64,000 bases of DNA from Nevskiaceae bacterium (GCA_024234075.1 JACKOV010000004.1:248001-312000), one strand, 5' to 3'; shown: positions 50,778-59,805, counted from the first letter of the stretch. The notes: generated by a model not told the origin, from the letters alone. Translations and numbers: made by a program.

Positions 50778-53159
50778 TTATTCTCTGATCCTGGCCTTGA
50801 CGCTCGCACTCAAATCGTCACGGATCGCCGCCATAAGGCGGGCGATGTCTTCGTCGGTCAAAGTGCGAGAATTATCTTGAAAAATCAATCCTAAAGCGAT
50901 GCTTTTTCGACCTGGTTCTATGCCAGCTCCCCGGTATACGTCGAAAACACGCAGGTCCTTCAACAGCCCTGCCGCGACAGAGGTTACACGCTCTCGAATC
51001 GCGCTGAAAGGCAGCGCTTCATCGACCAGCAGCGCAAGATCGCGGCGCACCCGTGGGAAGCGTGAAACTTCAGTATAAGCAGGAACTTCGACACGCAAAG
51101 CAATGTTGTACTCGAGCTCGAAAAGCTGCGGTGCATATGTCAAATCGAGAGCCGCCACCAGCTCGGGATGCAGCTCACCCAGCCAACCTACCGGCTGGCC
51201 ATCGCGCAATACCCGGGCCGTGCGTCCCGGATGCAGGCAAGGATGGGTCGAGGCGATGAACGAGAACGCTGCGGCACGGCCGGTCGAGGCGAGCACCGCC
51301 TCGAGATCGCCCTTCAGATCGTAGAAATCCGTGGTTTCGCGGGCCGCACCCCACTGCTCCGGCAGGCGTGGGCCGGTGAACGCGGCGGCCAGCATGGTGA
51401 CCTCGCGCACGCCGTCCGTACCGGGCTGGAACACCACACCGTGCTCGCAAATCCGCAAGCGGTCCTGCTGCCGGTGCTGGTTCTCGCGGATGGCGCGCAG
51501 CAGGCCGGGCCACAACGACAGGCGCATGACTGCGAGATCGCTGGCGATCGGGTTGGCGAGCGTCGCGCCCTCGAGCTGTGGGTACAGCCGCTGCTGCAAG
51601 GCGGGATCGACGAACGCGAAGCTGACGATCTCGTGGTAGCCGCGCGCGGCCAGCGCGTCGAGTACGCGTTGCTCGTCGATAGCCGTCTCGGAGCGGGGGC
51701 GCAGGTTCTGGGTCCGCGTCGGCGCCGCTTCGGGAATCGTGTCGTAACCAATCAAGCGCGCGACTTCTTCGATGAGGTCGGGCTCGATCGCGATGTCGAA
51801 ACGATGCGACGGCGGCGTGACCGTAAAGCCTTGTTCGTCGCGGACCACGGTCATGCCGAGGCCTTGCAGCAACCGTTCGATGACACCGTCGTCGGGCAGT
51901 GTGCCGAGCAGCCGCTGCAGACGCTCGCGACGCAACGGCACCGCGGTGCGTACCGGCAACAGGCCGGCCTCCTCGGTCACGACGATGGGCCCGGGCTCGC
52001 CGCCGGCAATCGCCACCAGTAGCTCGGTGGCGCGCTCCATGGCGCGCTGGCCGATCCGCGGATCCACGCCGCGCTCGAAGCGCTGGCTGGCATCCGTGCT
52101 GAGCCCCAGACGCCGGGCACGCCCGGCGATGGCCTGCGGCGCGAAATAAGCGGCCTCGAGAAAAACCCGCGTGGTCGTGTCCTGCACGGCACTGCGCGCT
52201 CCACCCATGATGCCCGCGAGGCCGACCGGTCCCGCCGCATCGGCAATGACCAGCATGTTCGAAGTCAGTTCGACCCGGCGGCCGTCGAGCAGCTCCAGCG
52301 GTTCGCCCTCGTTGGCGTGGCGGACGTGGATGCTCTGCTGCAGGCGATCGTGGTCGTAGGCGTGCATCGGCTGGCCGAGCTCGAGCAGCACGTAGTTGGT
52401 GACGTCGACCACCGGGCTGATGGCTCGCACGCCACTGCGTCGCAGCCTCTCCCGTAGCCAGAGCGGCGATGCACGGCGGTTGTCGATGCCGTCGATCACG
52501 CGTCCCAGGAAGCGCGGACAGGCCTGGGCCGCATCGAGCCGTACGGGGAAGGTGGCCGCCGTCGTCGTCGGCGCCGCGGCGCCCGCTGGGCTGCGCAAAG
52601 GCCGCCCCGTCAAGGCCGCCACTTCGCGGGCCAGGCCGAGCACCGACATCGCATCGCCGCGATTCGGGGTGACGTTCAGCTCGAGCACCGTGTCGTCGAG
52701 CCGCATGAGCTCGCGCAGGTCCTGGCCGATCGGCGTATCCGCCGGCAGCTCGAGAATGCCTTCGTGGGTTTCCGACAGGCCGAGCTCGCGCGCCGAACAG
52801 AGCATGCCGGCCGATTCGACGCCCCGTAGCTTGGCCGCCCTGATCGCCACGTCGTTGGGCAGTCGGGCACCAACCTGCGCCAGGACCGTGATCAGCCCCG
52901 CGCGCGCATTCGGTGCGCCACAGACGATCTGCAGGGGCTCGCCGCCCTGCCCCGCATCGACGCGGCAGACCTGCAGCTTGTCGGCTCGCGGATGGCGTTC
53001 GGCAGCAAGGATCCTGGCGGTCACGACGCCGGCAAAGGCCGGCGCTGCCGGCGTGACCGACTCCAGCTCGAAACCGGCCATGGTCAGGCGGGCACCCAGC
53101 TCGGCCGGTGCCAGTCCGCAATCGACCCAGTCGCGCAGCCAGTCGAGGGAGAGTTTCAT
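50778..53159 (-). CDS. pheT: Phenylalanyl-tRNA synthetase beta subunit
   Basis: 793 residues from ATG 53159, overlapping the pheS stop by 4 bases (ATGA). N-terminal start KLSLDWLRDWVDCGLAPAEL, then the EMAP/tRNA-binding domain (RADKLQVCRVDAGQGGEPLQ, IVCGAPNARAGLITVLAQVG), B3/B4 editing domain, B5, the catalytic-like core and a C-terminal anticodon-binding FDX-ACB domain (YTEVSRFPRVRRDLALLVDE). Complete. Confidence 0.98.
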   Translation of the reverse strand: MKLSLDWLRDWVDCGLAPAELGARLTMAGFELESVTPAAPAFAGVVTARILAAERHPRADKLQVCRVDAGQGGEPLQIVCGAPNARAGLITVLAQVGARLPNDVAIRAAKLRGVESAGMLCSARELGLSETHEGILELPADTPIGQDLRELMRLDDTVLELNVTPNRGDAMSVLGLAREVAALTGRPLRSPAGAAAPTTTAATFPVRLDAAQACPRFLGRVIDGIDNRRASPLWLRERLRRSGVRAISPVVDVTNYVLLELGQPMHAYDHDRLQQSIHVRHANEGEPLELLDGRRVELTSNMLVIADAAGPVGLAGIMGGARSAVQDTTTRVFLEAAYFAPQAIAGRARRLGLSTDASQRFERGVDPRIGQRAMERATELLVAIAGGEPGPIVVTEEAGLLPVRTAVPLRRERLQRLLGTLPDDGVIERLLQGLGMTVVRDEQGFTVTPPSHRFDIAIEPDLIEEVARLIGYDTIPEAAPTRTQNLRPRSETAIDEQRVLDALAARGYHEIVSFAFVDPALQQRLYPQLEGATLANPIASDLAVMRLSLWPGLLRAIRENQHRQQDRLRICEHGVVFQPGTDGVREVTMLAAAFTGPRLPEQWGAARETTDFYDLKGDLEAVLASTGRAAAFSFIASTHPCLHPGRTARVLRDGQPVGWLGELHPELVAALDLTYAPQLFELEYNIALRVEVPAYTEVSRFPRVRRDLALLVDEALPFSAIRERVTSVAAGLLKDLRVFDVYRGAGIEPGRKSIALGLIFQDNSRTLTDEDIARLMAAIRDDLSASVKARIRE

Positions 53160-54178
53160 GAGGCCTCGAACTGGCGCAGGAAGCGCAGGTCGTTCTCGAA
53201 GAACAGGCGCAGGTCGTTGACGCCGTAACGCAGCATCGCGAGGCGCTCGATGCCCATGCCGAAGGCATATCCGGTCCAGATTTCCGGGTCCACGTCGCAG
53301 GCACGAAACACGTTCGGATGGACCATGCCGCAGCCGGCGATCTCGAGCCAGCCGGTGTGTTTGCAGACGCGGCAACCGGCGCCGCTGCAGAACACGCAGG
53401 ACATGTCGACCTCGGCCGACGGCTCGGTGAACGGGAAGTAGGACGGCCGCAACCGCATCTGCAGGTCACGCTCGAAGAACGCTTCGAGGAACTGGTGCAG
53501 CACGGATTTGAGGTTGCCGAAATTGACGTGGCGATCCACCAGCAGGCCTTCGATCTGGTGGAACATCGGCGTATGCGTGACGTCGTAGTCGCAGCGATAG
53601 ACACGACCGGGCGCAATGATCGCCAGCGGCATCTGCGCACCGCGCATCGCCCGGATCTGCACCGGCGAGGTATGGGTACGCAGCAGCCGGCCGTCGGGGA
53701 AATAGAACGTGTCGTGCATCGCCCGCGCCGGATGATCGGCCGGGATGTTCAGGGCTTCGAAGTTGTGGAAGTCGTCTTCGATTTCCGGGCCGGTGGCGAC
53801 GTCGAAGCCGGCCTCGCGGAAAATCGCCTCGATGCGCAGCCGCGTGCGCGTGACCGGGTGGATCGCGCCGCGCGTCTCGCCGCGCCCCGGCAGCGAGACA
53901 TCCAGCCGGCCGGCCTGCAGCGCGGCCTCGACCGCCGCGCGCTCCAGCGCCGTGCGGCGCGCATCGAGCGCGACCTGGACCTGGCCCTTGGCCTCGTTGA
54001 TGCGCGCGCCCGCAGCCGGACGCTCGGCGGGCGCAAGCGCGCCAAGTGACTTGAGCTGTTCGGTGAGCGCGCCCTTCTTGCCGAGCCAGCGGACGCGCAC
54101 CTCGTCGAGCGCAGCGAGCGTGGCGCTCGCCGCGACCTCGTCGAGGGCCGCGCGGGTCAGGGCCGGGAGATCATCCAC
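53156..54178 (-). CDS. pheS: Phenylalanyl-tRNA synthetase alpha subunit
   Basis: 340 residues from a GTG at 54178, with GAGG 9 bases upstream; a GTG at 54184 is possible. The longer frame runs into rplT. N-terminal coiled coil, then class II motifs: ARAMHDTFYFPDGRLLRTHT (motif 2 region), RVYRCDYDVTHTPMFHQIEG, LRPSYFPFTEPSAEVDMSC and GYAFGMGIERLAMLRYGVND (motif 3). It charges tRNA-Phe together with PheT. Confidence 0.97.
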   Translation of the reverse strand: MDDLPALTRAALDEVAASATLAALDEVRVRWLGKKGALTEQLKSLGALAPAERPAAGARINEAKGQVQVALDARRTALERAAVEAALQAGRLDVSLPGRGETRGAIHPVTRTRLRIEAIFREAGFDVATGPEIEDDFHNFEALNIPADHPARAMHDTFYFPDGRLLRTHTSPVQIRAMRGAQMPLAIIAPGRVYRCDYDVTHTPMFHQIEGLLVDRHVNFGNLKSVLHQFLEAFFERDLQMRLRPSYFPFTEPSAEVDMSCVFCSGAGCRVCKHTGWLEIAGCGMVHPNVFRACDVDPEIWTGYAFGMGIERLAMLRYGVNDLRLFFENDLRFLRQFEAS

Positions 54179-54189
54179 GACCACTGGCC

Positions 54190-54552
54190 TCAGGCGATCT
54201 GCAGGGCTGCCTTGACCTTGCTGGCGAGCGCGCCGAACGCAGCCGGATCGTTGACCGCGAGATCGGCGAGCAGCTTGCGGTCGATCTCGATCTGCGCAAC
54301 CTTCAGGCCGTTGATCATGCGGCTGTACGACAGCCCGTGGACGCGCGCGGCAGCGTTGATGCGCTGGATCCACAGCGCGCGGAAATCGCGCTTCTTCAGG
54401 CGGCGGCCGGCATAGGCGTACTGGCCGGCCTTGATGACCGCCTGCTTGGCAACGCGGAAAACCTTGCTGCGGGCGTTGTAATACCCCTTGGCCTTGCCAA
54501 GGACCTTCTTGTGGCGGCGACCGGCGGTCACGCCACGCTTCACTCTTGCCAT
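54190..54552 (-). CDS. rplT: Ribosomal protein L20
   Basis: 120 residues. RVKRGVTAGRRHKKVLGKAK, YYNARSKVFRVAKQAVIKAG and LWIQRINAAARVHGLSYSRM are the L20 pattern. L20 also represses its own operon in other bacteria by binding the infC-rpmI region. The stop is 11 bases before pheS. Confidence 0.99.
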   Translation of the reverse strand: MARVKRGVTAGRRHKKVLGKAKGYYNARSKVFRVAKQAVIKAGQYAYAGRRLKKRDFRALWIQRINAAARVHGLSYSRMINGLKVAQIEIDRKLLADLAVNDPAAFGALASKVKAALQIA

Positions 54553-54629
54553 GGTTCCTTACCTCGGATCTTGCGGTCCGGCGCGCAGCGCCGGAGTTTC
54601 ACAGCGGACGAATCAGACTGCGCGGCCGA

Positions 54630-54833
54630 TCACTTGTGATGCGGCAGCAGCTGGGTCAGCCGGCCGACATCGCTCTCGTGAACGAGGCTCGAGCCGCCGG
54701 AACGCAGCTGGCGCTTGGTCTTGCGCGCCTTGTGTCCGAGGTTGTGACGACGGCCGGCGGAATAGGATTTGAACCCCTTCGCCGTCTTGCGGAAACGCTT
54801 GGCCGCCGCCCGGTTGGTCTTCAACTTGGGCAT
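54630..54833 (-). CDS. rpmI: Ribosomal protein L35
   Basis: 67 residues, Lys/Arg-rich: PKLKTNRAAAKRFRKTAKGF, SAGRRHNLGHKARKTKRQLR and a final VGRLTQLLPHHK are standard L35. It lies between infC and rplT, 116 bases after infC. Confidence 0.98.
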   Translation of the reverse strand: MPKLKTNRAAAKRFRKTAKGFKSYSAGRRHNLGHKARKTKRQLRSGGSSLVHESDVGRLTQLLPHHK

Positions 54834-54853
54834 GTCATCGACTCCTTCACTTT

Positions 54854-54891
54854 GTAGCCCCGGTCACCAGGCTCCTGGCGGAGCCCGCTAC
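54854..54891 (-). promoter_or_regulatory. Hairpin between infC and rpmI, candidate L20 operator
   Basis: Minus strand: outer arms GTAGC and GCTAC, inner arms GGCTCC and GGAGCC with a GCCA loop. It is 21 bases upstream of the rpmI start. L20 autoregulates this operon through RNA structure in this interval in Escherichia coli, so a similar role is likely; the sequence itself is not a known match. Confidence 0.4.
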
Positions 54892-54949
54892 GGGCGGAAC
54901 GCTTGATCGGACTGTCTGCGGCGCAGGCCGCAGCAGCCCTTTCAGGGCG

Positions 54950-55471
54950 TCACTTCTTGCGTGGCGAAAACACCATGACCATCTGCCGTCCTTCCATCAG
55001 CGGGTTCTGCTCGACCGTCGCCAGTGTGGCGAGGTCGGTCGCGACCCGATCCAGAAGGCGGCGCCCGATCTCCTGGTGCGCCATCTCTCGGCCGCGGAAC
55101 CGCAGGGTTACCTTGGCCTTGTCACCCTCGGTCAGGAAGCGGGTCAGACTACGCAGCTTGACCTGATAATCCGCCTCTTCCGTACCGGGACGAAACTTCA
55201 CTTCCTTGATCTGCTGCTGCTTCGTCTTCTTCTGTGCCGAGTGGGTCTTCTTCTTCTGTTCGAAGAGGAACTTGCCGAAGTCCATGATGCGGACCACCGG
55301 CGGCTCGGCCATCGGCGACACTTCGACCAGATCGAGTTCGCTGGACGTGGCGAGCTGCATCGCTTCGAACCTCGTCATGATCCCCGCCTGGGATCCGTCA
55401 GCGGTGATCACGCGCACTTCTGGGGCCGTGATCTCCTCGTTGCGCCGAATGCGCTTGCTTGCAGTCGAAAT
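54950..55471 (-). CDS. infC: Translation initiation factor IF-3 (AUU start)
   Basis: 173 residues from an ATT codon at 55471 (STASKRIRRNEEITAPEVR...). GGAGG lies 8 bases upstream and a stop precedes in frame, so no ATG, GTG or TTG gives the full N-domain; an AUU start is the known infC design, used for autoregulation. Features: RVITADGSQAGIMTRFEAMQ, LDLVEVSPMAEPPVVRIMDF, GKFLFEQKKK, then the C-domain KVTLRFRGREMAHQEIGRRL and the final MVMVFSPRKK. It starts 3 bases after the thrS stop. Confidence 0.96.
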   Translation of the reverse strand: MSTASKRIRRNEEITAPEVRVITADGSQAGIMTRFEAMQLATSSELDLVEVSPMAEPPVVRIMDFGKFLFEQKKKTHSAQKKTKQQQIKEVKFRPGTEEADYQVKLRSLTRFLTEGDKAKVTLRFRGREMAHQEIGRRLLDRVATDLATLATVEQNPLMEGRQMVMVFSPRKK

Positions 55472-55474
55472 GTA

Positions 55475-57403
55475 TCAATCCTCCAAAGTTTGGCGCCCGC
55501 GGCTTTCGAGCTCAATGCGCAACCGCTCGACGAACGTCTGCGGAGTCATCGTGCCCAGATCCTTGCCACTGCGGGTACGCACGGAAACGAGGTTCGCTGC
55601 CACTTCCTTGTCGCCTGCGACCAGCAGGTACGGCACGCGTTGCAGCGTATGGGCGCGGATCTTAAAGCCGACTTTTTCGTTGCGCAAGTCGGCACTGACC
55701 GAAAGCCCCTGATTTTTAAGGAAATCACAGACCTGCTTGACATAAGCGTCCTGGCGGTCGGTGATGTTCATGACCACGGCCTGCACCGGCGAGAGCCAGG
55801 TGGGGAGCCGGCCGGCATGGTGTTCGATCAGGATGCCGAGAAAACGCTCCAGCGAGCCGAAAATCGCCCGGTGCAGCATCACCGGCACGCGCCGCTGGCT
55901 GTGTTCGTCGATGTAGGTCGCCCCCAGCCGGCCCGGCAGGTTCAGATCCACCTGCAGGGTGCCGCACTGCCAGTCGCGACCGATCGCATCCCGCAGCACG
56001 AATTCCAGCTTCGGGCCATAGAAGGCACCCTCGCCCGGGTTCAGCGTGAAGTCGAGGCCAGCTGCGCGGGCCGCGTCCTGCAGGGCCTGCTCCGAGCGGG
56101 TCCAGATCTCGTCGTCGCCGACGCGCTTGGGCGGCCGGTCGGAGAACTTGACCTGCACGTCGTCGAAGCCGAAGTCCCGGTAGATGTCCAGCAGCAGCTG
56201 GATGATCTTCACCGATTCGTCGGTGATCTGTTCCTCGGTGATGAAGACGTGGGCATCGTCCTGGGTGAAGGCCCGCACTCGCATCAGGCCGTGCAGCGCG
56301 CCGGAAGGCTCGTAGCGGTGCACCTTGCCAAACTCCGCAAAGCGGATCGGCAGGTCGTGGTGGCTGCGCAGCCCCTGCTTGAAGATCTGCACGTGGCCCG
56401 GGCAGTTCATCGGCTTGATGGCGTAGACGCGCTCGTCGGGCGTCTGCGTGGTGTACATGTTCTCGCCGAATTTCTCCCAATGCCCCGAGGCCTCCCAGAG
56501 ACTGCGGTCCATCATCTCCGGTGCGTTCACTTCCTCGTAGCCGGCGGCCTTCTGCTTGGCACGCATGTAGCCGATCAGGGCCTGGAACACCTGCCAGCCC
56601 TTGGGATGCCAGAACACCGCGCCCGGCGCCTCTTCCTGCATGTGGAAGAAATCGAGCTCGCGGCCGAGCCGCCGGTGATCACGCTTCTCGGCTTCCTCGA
56701 GGCGGTGCAGGTAGTCCTTGAGGTCCTTGTCGTTGATCCAGGCGGTGCCGTAGATGCGTTGCAACATCTCGTTGCGCGAATCCCCGCGCCAGTAGGCACC
56801 GGCCACCTTCATCAACTTGAAAGCCCGCAGCTTGCCGGTGGACGGCACGTGGGGGCCGCGGCAGAGATCGACCCAGCCGCCCTGGCCGTACAGCGAGATC
56901 GGCTCGTTCGACGGGATGCTGGCGATGATCTCGGCCTTGTAGTGCTCGCCCAGCCCCTTGAAGAACTCGACCGCAGCTTCGCGTTCCATCACCCGCCGCT
57001 CGACCGGCAGGTCGGCAGCGGCGAACTCGTGCATCTTCGCTTCGATCGCGACCAGGTCTTCCGGGGTGAAGGGGCGCTTGTAGGCGAAGTCGTAAAAGAA
57101 ACCGTCCTCGATCACCGGGCCGATGGTGACCTGCGCATCCGGGAACAACGACTGCACCGCCTGTGCCAGCAGGTGCGCGGTGGAGTGTCGCAGGACTTCG
57201 AGCGCCGCCGGATGCCGGTCGGTGACGATTTCGAGCGTCGCGTCGTGGTCGAGCAGGTACGACGTATCGACCAGCTTGCCGTCGACACGGCCGGCGAGCG
57301 CCGCCTTGAACAGGCCGGCGCCGATACTCCCGGCGACCGTCGCAACCGTGACGGGTTGGTCGAAGCTCTTCTGGCTGCCGTCGGGCAGCGTGATCACCGG
57401 CAT
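55475..57403 (-). CDS. thrS: Threonyl-tRNA synthetase
   Basis: 642 residues, full length. TGS domain (PVITLPDGSQKSFDQPVTVA), editing domain with HSTAHLLAQAVQSLFPDAQ and the HxxxC-type zinc residues in VERRVMEREAAVEF..., class II core with the zinc-binding Cys in IKPMNCPGHVQIFKQGLRSH, and the C-terminal anticodon-binding domain. AGGTGA lies 6 bases before the ATG. It lies 18 bases downstream of a strong terminator that follows tRNA-Val, so its promoter position is not obvious (see findings). Confidence 0.98.
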   Translation of the reverse strand: MPVITLPDGSQKSFDQPVTVATVAGSIGAGLFKAALAGRVDGKLVDTSYLLDHDATLEIVTDRHPAALEVLRHSTAHLLAQAVQSLFPDAQVTIGPVIEDGFFYDFAYKRPFTPEDLVAIEAKMHEFAAADLPVERRVMEREAAVEFFKGLGEHYKAEIIASIPSNEPISLYGQGGWVDLCRGPHVPSTGKLRAFKLMKVAGAYWRGDSRNEMLQRIYGTAWINDKDLKDYLHRLEEAEKRDHRRLGRELDFFHMQEEAPGAVFWHPKGWQVFQALIGYMRAKQKAAGYEEVNAPEMMDRSLWEASGHWEKFGENMYTTQTPDERVYAIKPMNCPGHVQIFKQGLRSHHDLPIRFAEFGKVHRYEPSGALHGLMRVRAFTQDDAHVFITEEQITDESVKIIQLLLDIYRDFGFDDVQVKFSDRPPKRVGDDEIWTRSEQALQDAARAAGLDFTLNPGEGAFYGPKLEFVLRDAIGRDWQCGTLQVDLNLPGRLGATYIDEHSQRRVPVMLHRAIFGSLERFLGILIEHHAGRLPTWLSPVQAVVMNITDRQDAYVKQVCDFLKNQGLSVSADLRNEKVGFKIRAHTLQRVPYLLVAGDKEVAANLVSVRTRSGKDLGTMTPQTFVERLRIELESRGRQTLED

Positions 57404-57421
57404 CGCATCACCTGTCGATCG

Positions 57422-57457
57422 AAAAAAGGGCGCTTCCGCATCGCAGAAGCGCCCTTT
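57422..57457 (-). terminator. Rho-independent terminator after tRNA-Val
   Basis: Minus strand: an 11-bp stem AAGGGCGCTTC / GAAGCGCCCTT with a 9-base loop, followed by a run of T residues (about six, counting those in the stem end). It is 8 bases downstream of tRNA-Val and 18 bases upstream of the thrS ATG. This is the best canonical terminator in the window. Confidence 0.88.
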
Positions 57458-57464
57458 CTAGGAC

Positions 57465-57540
57465 TGGTAGGCGCGAGTGGGATCGAACCACCGACCACCA
57501 CCATGTCAAGGTGATGCTCTACCACTGAGCTACGCGCCTG
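57465..57540 (-). tRNA. tRNA-Val (GAC anticodon)
   Basis: 76 bases including an encoded CCA. The acceptor arm is AGGCGCG with CGCGCCT, the D arm GTAGCTCAGTGGTAGAGC is standard, the anticodon stem is ATCACC-TTGACAT-GGTGGT with anticodon GAC, and the T loop is TTCGATC. It is upstream of thrS on the same strand. Confidence 0.97.
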
Positions 57541-57587
57541 TCGGCCCGAGCGCCGGCCACGGGTAGCGGCAAGCACAGGGGCCGCGA

Positions 57588-57616
57588 AAGATACCGGAGC
57601 GGCGGCGTTGCGGCAA
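57588..57616 (-). promoter_or_regulatory. Candidate sigma70 promoter for tRNA-Val
   Basis: Minus strand: TTGCCG, 17 bases, TATCTT. Each hexamer matches four of six consensus positions. The predicted start is near 57580, about 40 bases before tRNA-Val. The thrS gene might also depend on this promoter by reading through the terminator. Confidence 0.5.
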
Positions 57617-57653
57617 CCGAGGGGGGCCCGGCCTGCGGCGCTCCCGGCCCCTG

Positions 57654-59753
57654 TCAGCCGGCCTGCTGCGACAGCAGGCCGAGTTCGCTGCGCTTCAGGG
57701 TCTCGATCTGGTCGCGCAGGCGGGCGGCCTCCTCGAACTCGAGGTTGCGGGCCTTCTTGAACATCTCGGCCTCGAGCTGCTTGATCCGGCGCACGATCTG
57801 CTCGGGACGCAAGAGCGTTGCCTCCGCCGCCGACAGCGCGGTCTCGTCGGCAACCGCCGCCCCACCCCGTTTGGCACCTGCCCGTCCGCCGGCGGCCACT
57901 TTGCGCCCCCCGCGTCCGGCCGGTGTCGGCGCGGTGCCCGCGGAGCGGGCCCCTTCCATCACGTCGGTCACGGCCTTGCGGATGCCGCGCGGCACGATGC
58001 CGTGCTGCCGGTTGAACTCCAGCTGCTTGTCGCGGCGGCGCTCAGTTTCCTCCATCGCCACCCGCATCGAGCCGGTGATGGTGTCCGCATAAAGGATCGC
58101 GCGGCCTTCAAGGTTGCGCGCTGCCCGGCCGATGGTCTGGATCAGCGAATTGGCCGAGCGCAGGAAACCTTCCTTGTCGGCATCGAGGATTGCGACCAAT
58201 GCCACCTCGGGCATGTCGAGCCCCTCGCGCAGCAGGTTGATGCCCACCAGGACGTCGAACCGGCCGAGCCGCAGGTCGCGGATGATCTCGCTGCGCTCAA
58301 CGGTTTCCACATCGGCGTGCAGATAGCGCACCTTGACATCGTGCTCGTGCAGGTACTCGGTCAGGTCCTCGGCCATCCGCTTGGTCAGGGTGGTGACCAG
58401 CACGCGTTCGCCGCGGCCGACGCAGTGATGGATCTCCGACAGCAGGTCGTCGACCTGGGTGGCGATGGGCCGCACCTCGACCCGCGGGTCGACCAGGCCA
58501 GTCGGCCGCACCAGCTGTTCGACCACCTGCGACGACAGCCGTTTTTCGTAGGCGCCCGGCGTCGCCGAGACGAAGATCATCTGCGGTGCGAGCCGCTCCC
58601 ATTCTTCGAAGCGCAGCGGCCGGTTGTCGAGCGCCGACGGCAGGCGAAAGCCGTACTCCACCAGCGTCTCCTTGCGCGAGCGGTCACCTTTGTACATCGC
58701 GCCAAGCTGCGGGATCGTCTGGTGGCTCTCGTCGACGATCAGCAGCGCGTTTTTCGGCAGATAGTCATACAGGCACGGCGGCGGCTCGCCGGACTGCCGC
58801 CCCGACAGATAGCGCGAGTAGTTCTCGATGCCGGCGCAGTAGCCGACTTCTTTCATCATTTCCATGTCGAACATGGTGCGCTGCTCGAGACGTTGTGCCT
58901 CGAGCAGCCTGTCGGCCCCGCGCAGCTCGGCCAGCCGCAAGCGCAGTTCCTCGCGGATCTGGTCGATCGCGCCGAGCAGCCGCTCGCGGGGTGTGACGAA
59001 GTGTGTGCCCGGATAGACGGTATAACGCGGCAGTCGGCGCAGGATTTCGCCGGTCAACGGATCGAACAGCGCCAGCGATTCGATCGCCTCGTCGAACAAC
59101 TCCAGGCGCAGCGCTTCACGTTCGGATTCGGCGGGAAAGATGTCGATCACGTCGCCACGAACACGGTAGGTGCCCTGCGTCAGATCCATCTCGTTGCGGG
59201 TGTACTGCATGTCGGCGAGGCGGCGCAGCAGCTGCCTCTGGTCCATGCGATCGCCGCGCACCAGATGCAGCACCATCGCCAGATATGCGGCCGGATCGCC
59301 GAGGCCGTAGATCGACGAGACGGTCGCGACGATGATCGAATCCGGCCGCTCCAGCAGCGCCTTGGTCGCCGACAGGCGCATCTGCTCGATGTGCTCGTTG
59401 ATCGACGCGTCCTTCTCGATGAAAGTGTCGCTCGACGGAACGTAGGCTTCGGGCTGGTAGTAGTCGTAGTACGAGACGAAGTATTCGACAGCGTTCTGCG
59501 GGAAGAATTCGCGGAATTCACCGTAGAGCTGCGCAGCCAGTGTCTTGTTGTGGGCCAGCACCAGCGTCGGCCGCTGCACGGCCTGGATTACGTTGGCGAT
59601 GGTATATGTCTTGCCGGAACCGGTGACGCCGAGCAGGATCTGGTGGGCGAGACCCTGCTGCAACCCCTCGAGCAATGCCGCAATCGCCGCAGGCTGATCA
59701 CCGGCGGGCGCGTAGTCGGATTTCAGCTGGAACAGCGGGGTGTCGGCGGCCAT
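57654..59753 (-). CDS. uvrB: Excinuclease ABC subunit B
   Basis: 699 residues from ATG 59753. UvrB is the damage-verifying helicase of nucleotide excision repair. Walker A LLGVTGSGKTYTIANVI, beta-hairpin YYDYYQPEAYVPSSDTFIEK, helicase motifs DESHQTIPQLGAMYKGDRSR and VALVAILDADKEGFLRS, and the C-terminal UvrC-binding UVR domain RIKQLEAEMFKKARNLEFEE. A Gly/Ala-rich linker of about 45 residues before the UVR domain is longer than usual. A TATATT sequence ends 8 bases before the ATG. Confidence 0.98.
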   Translation of the reverse strand: MAADTPLFQLKSDYAPAGDQPAAIAALLEGLQQGLAHQILLGVTGSGKTYTIANVIQAVQRPTLVLAHNKTLAAQLYGEFREFFPQNAVEYFVSYYDYYQPEAYVPSSDTFIEKDASINEHIEQMRLSATKALLERPDSIIVATVSSIYGLGDPAAYLAMVLHLVRGDRMDQRQLLRRLADMQYTRNEMDLTQGTYRVRGDVIDIFPAESEREALRLELFDEAIESLALFDPLTGEILRRLPRYTVYPGTHFVTPRERLLGAIDQIREELRLRLAELRGADRLLEAQRLEQRTMFDMEMMKEVGYCAGIENYSRYLSGRQSGEPPPCLYDYLPKNALLIVDESHQTIPQLGAMYKGDRSRKETLVEYGFRLPSALDNRPLRFEEWERLAPQMIFVSATPGAYEKRLSSQVVEQLVRPTGLVDPRVEVRPIATQVDDLLSEIHHCVGRGERVLVTTLTKRMAEDLTEYLHEHDVKVRYLHADVETVERSEIIRDLRLGRFDVLVGINLLREGLDMPEVALVAILDADKEGFLRSANSLIQTIGRAARNLEGRAILYADTITGSMRVAMEETERRRDKQLEFNRQHGIVPRGIRKAVTDVMEGARSAGTAPTPAGRGGRKVAAGGRAGAKRGGAAVADETALSAAEATLLRPEQIVRRIKQLEAEMFKKARNLEFEEAARLRDQIETLKRSELGLLSQQAG

Positions 59754-59805
59754 TCGGTCGTAATATACCCGCCCGTCCGACTCCAGTCCCGCCCGCAGGT
59801 CAACC
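59754..59805. promoter_or_regulatory. Divergent uvrB / aminotransferase promoter gap
   Basis: Only 52 bases separate the two start codons. TAATATA at 59761-59767 is near-palindromic and is the only A/T-rich spot, so it is a candidate -10 for uvrB (TATATT on minus) or, less well, for the plus strand. No clear LexA box. Confidence 0.35.

Noticed and set aside
57432..57450. thrS leader hairpin as a tRNA-Thr anticodon mimic, as in the E. coli thrS operator
   Set aside because: The loop does not contain a Thr anticodon-like trinucleotide, and the T-run makes a terminator the simpler reading.
55076..57514. 812-codon plus-strand frame opposite thrS and infC
   Set aside because: Antisense shadow of thrS-infC, with no family pattern or ribosome site.
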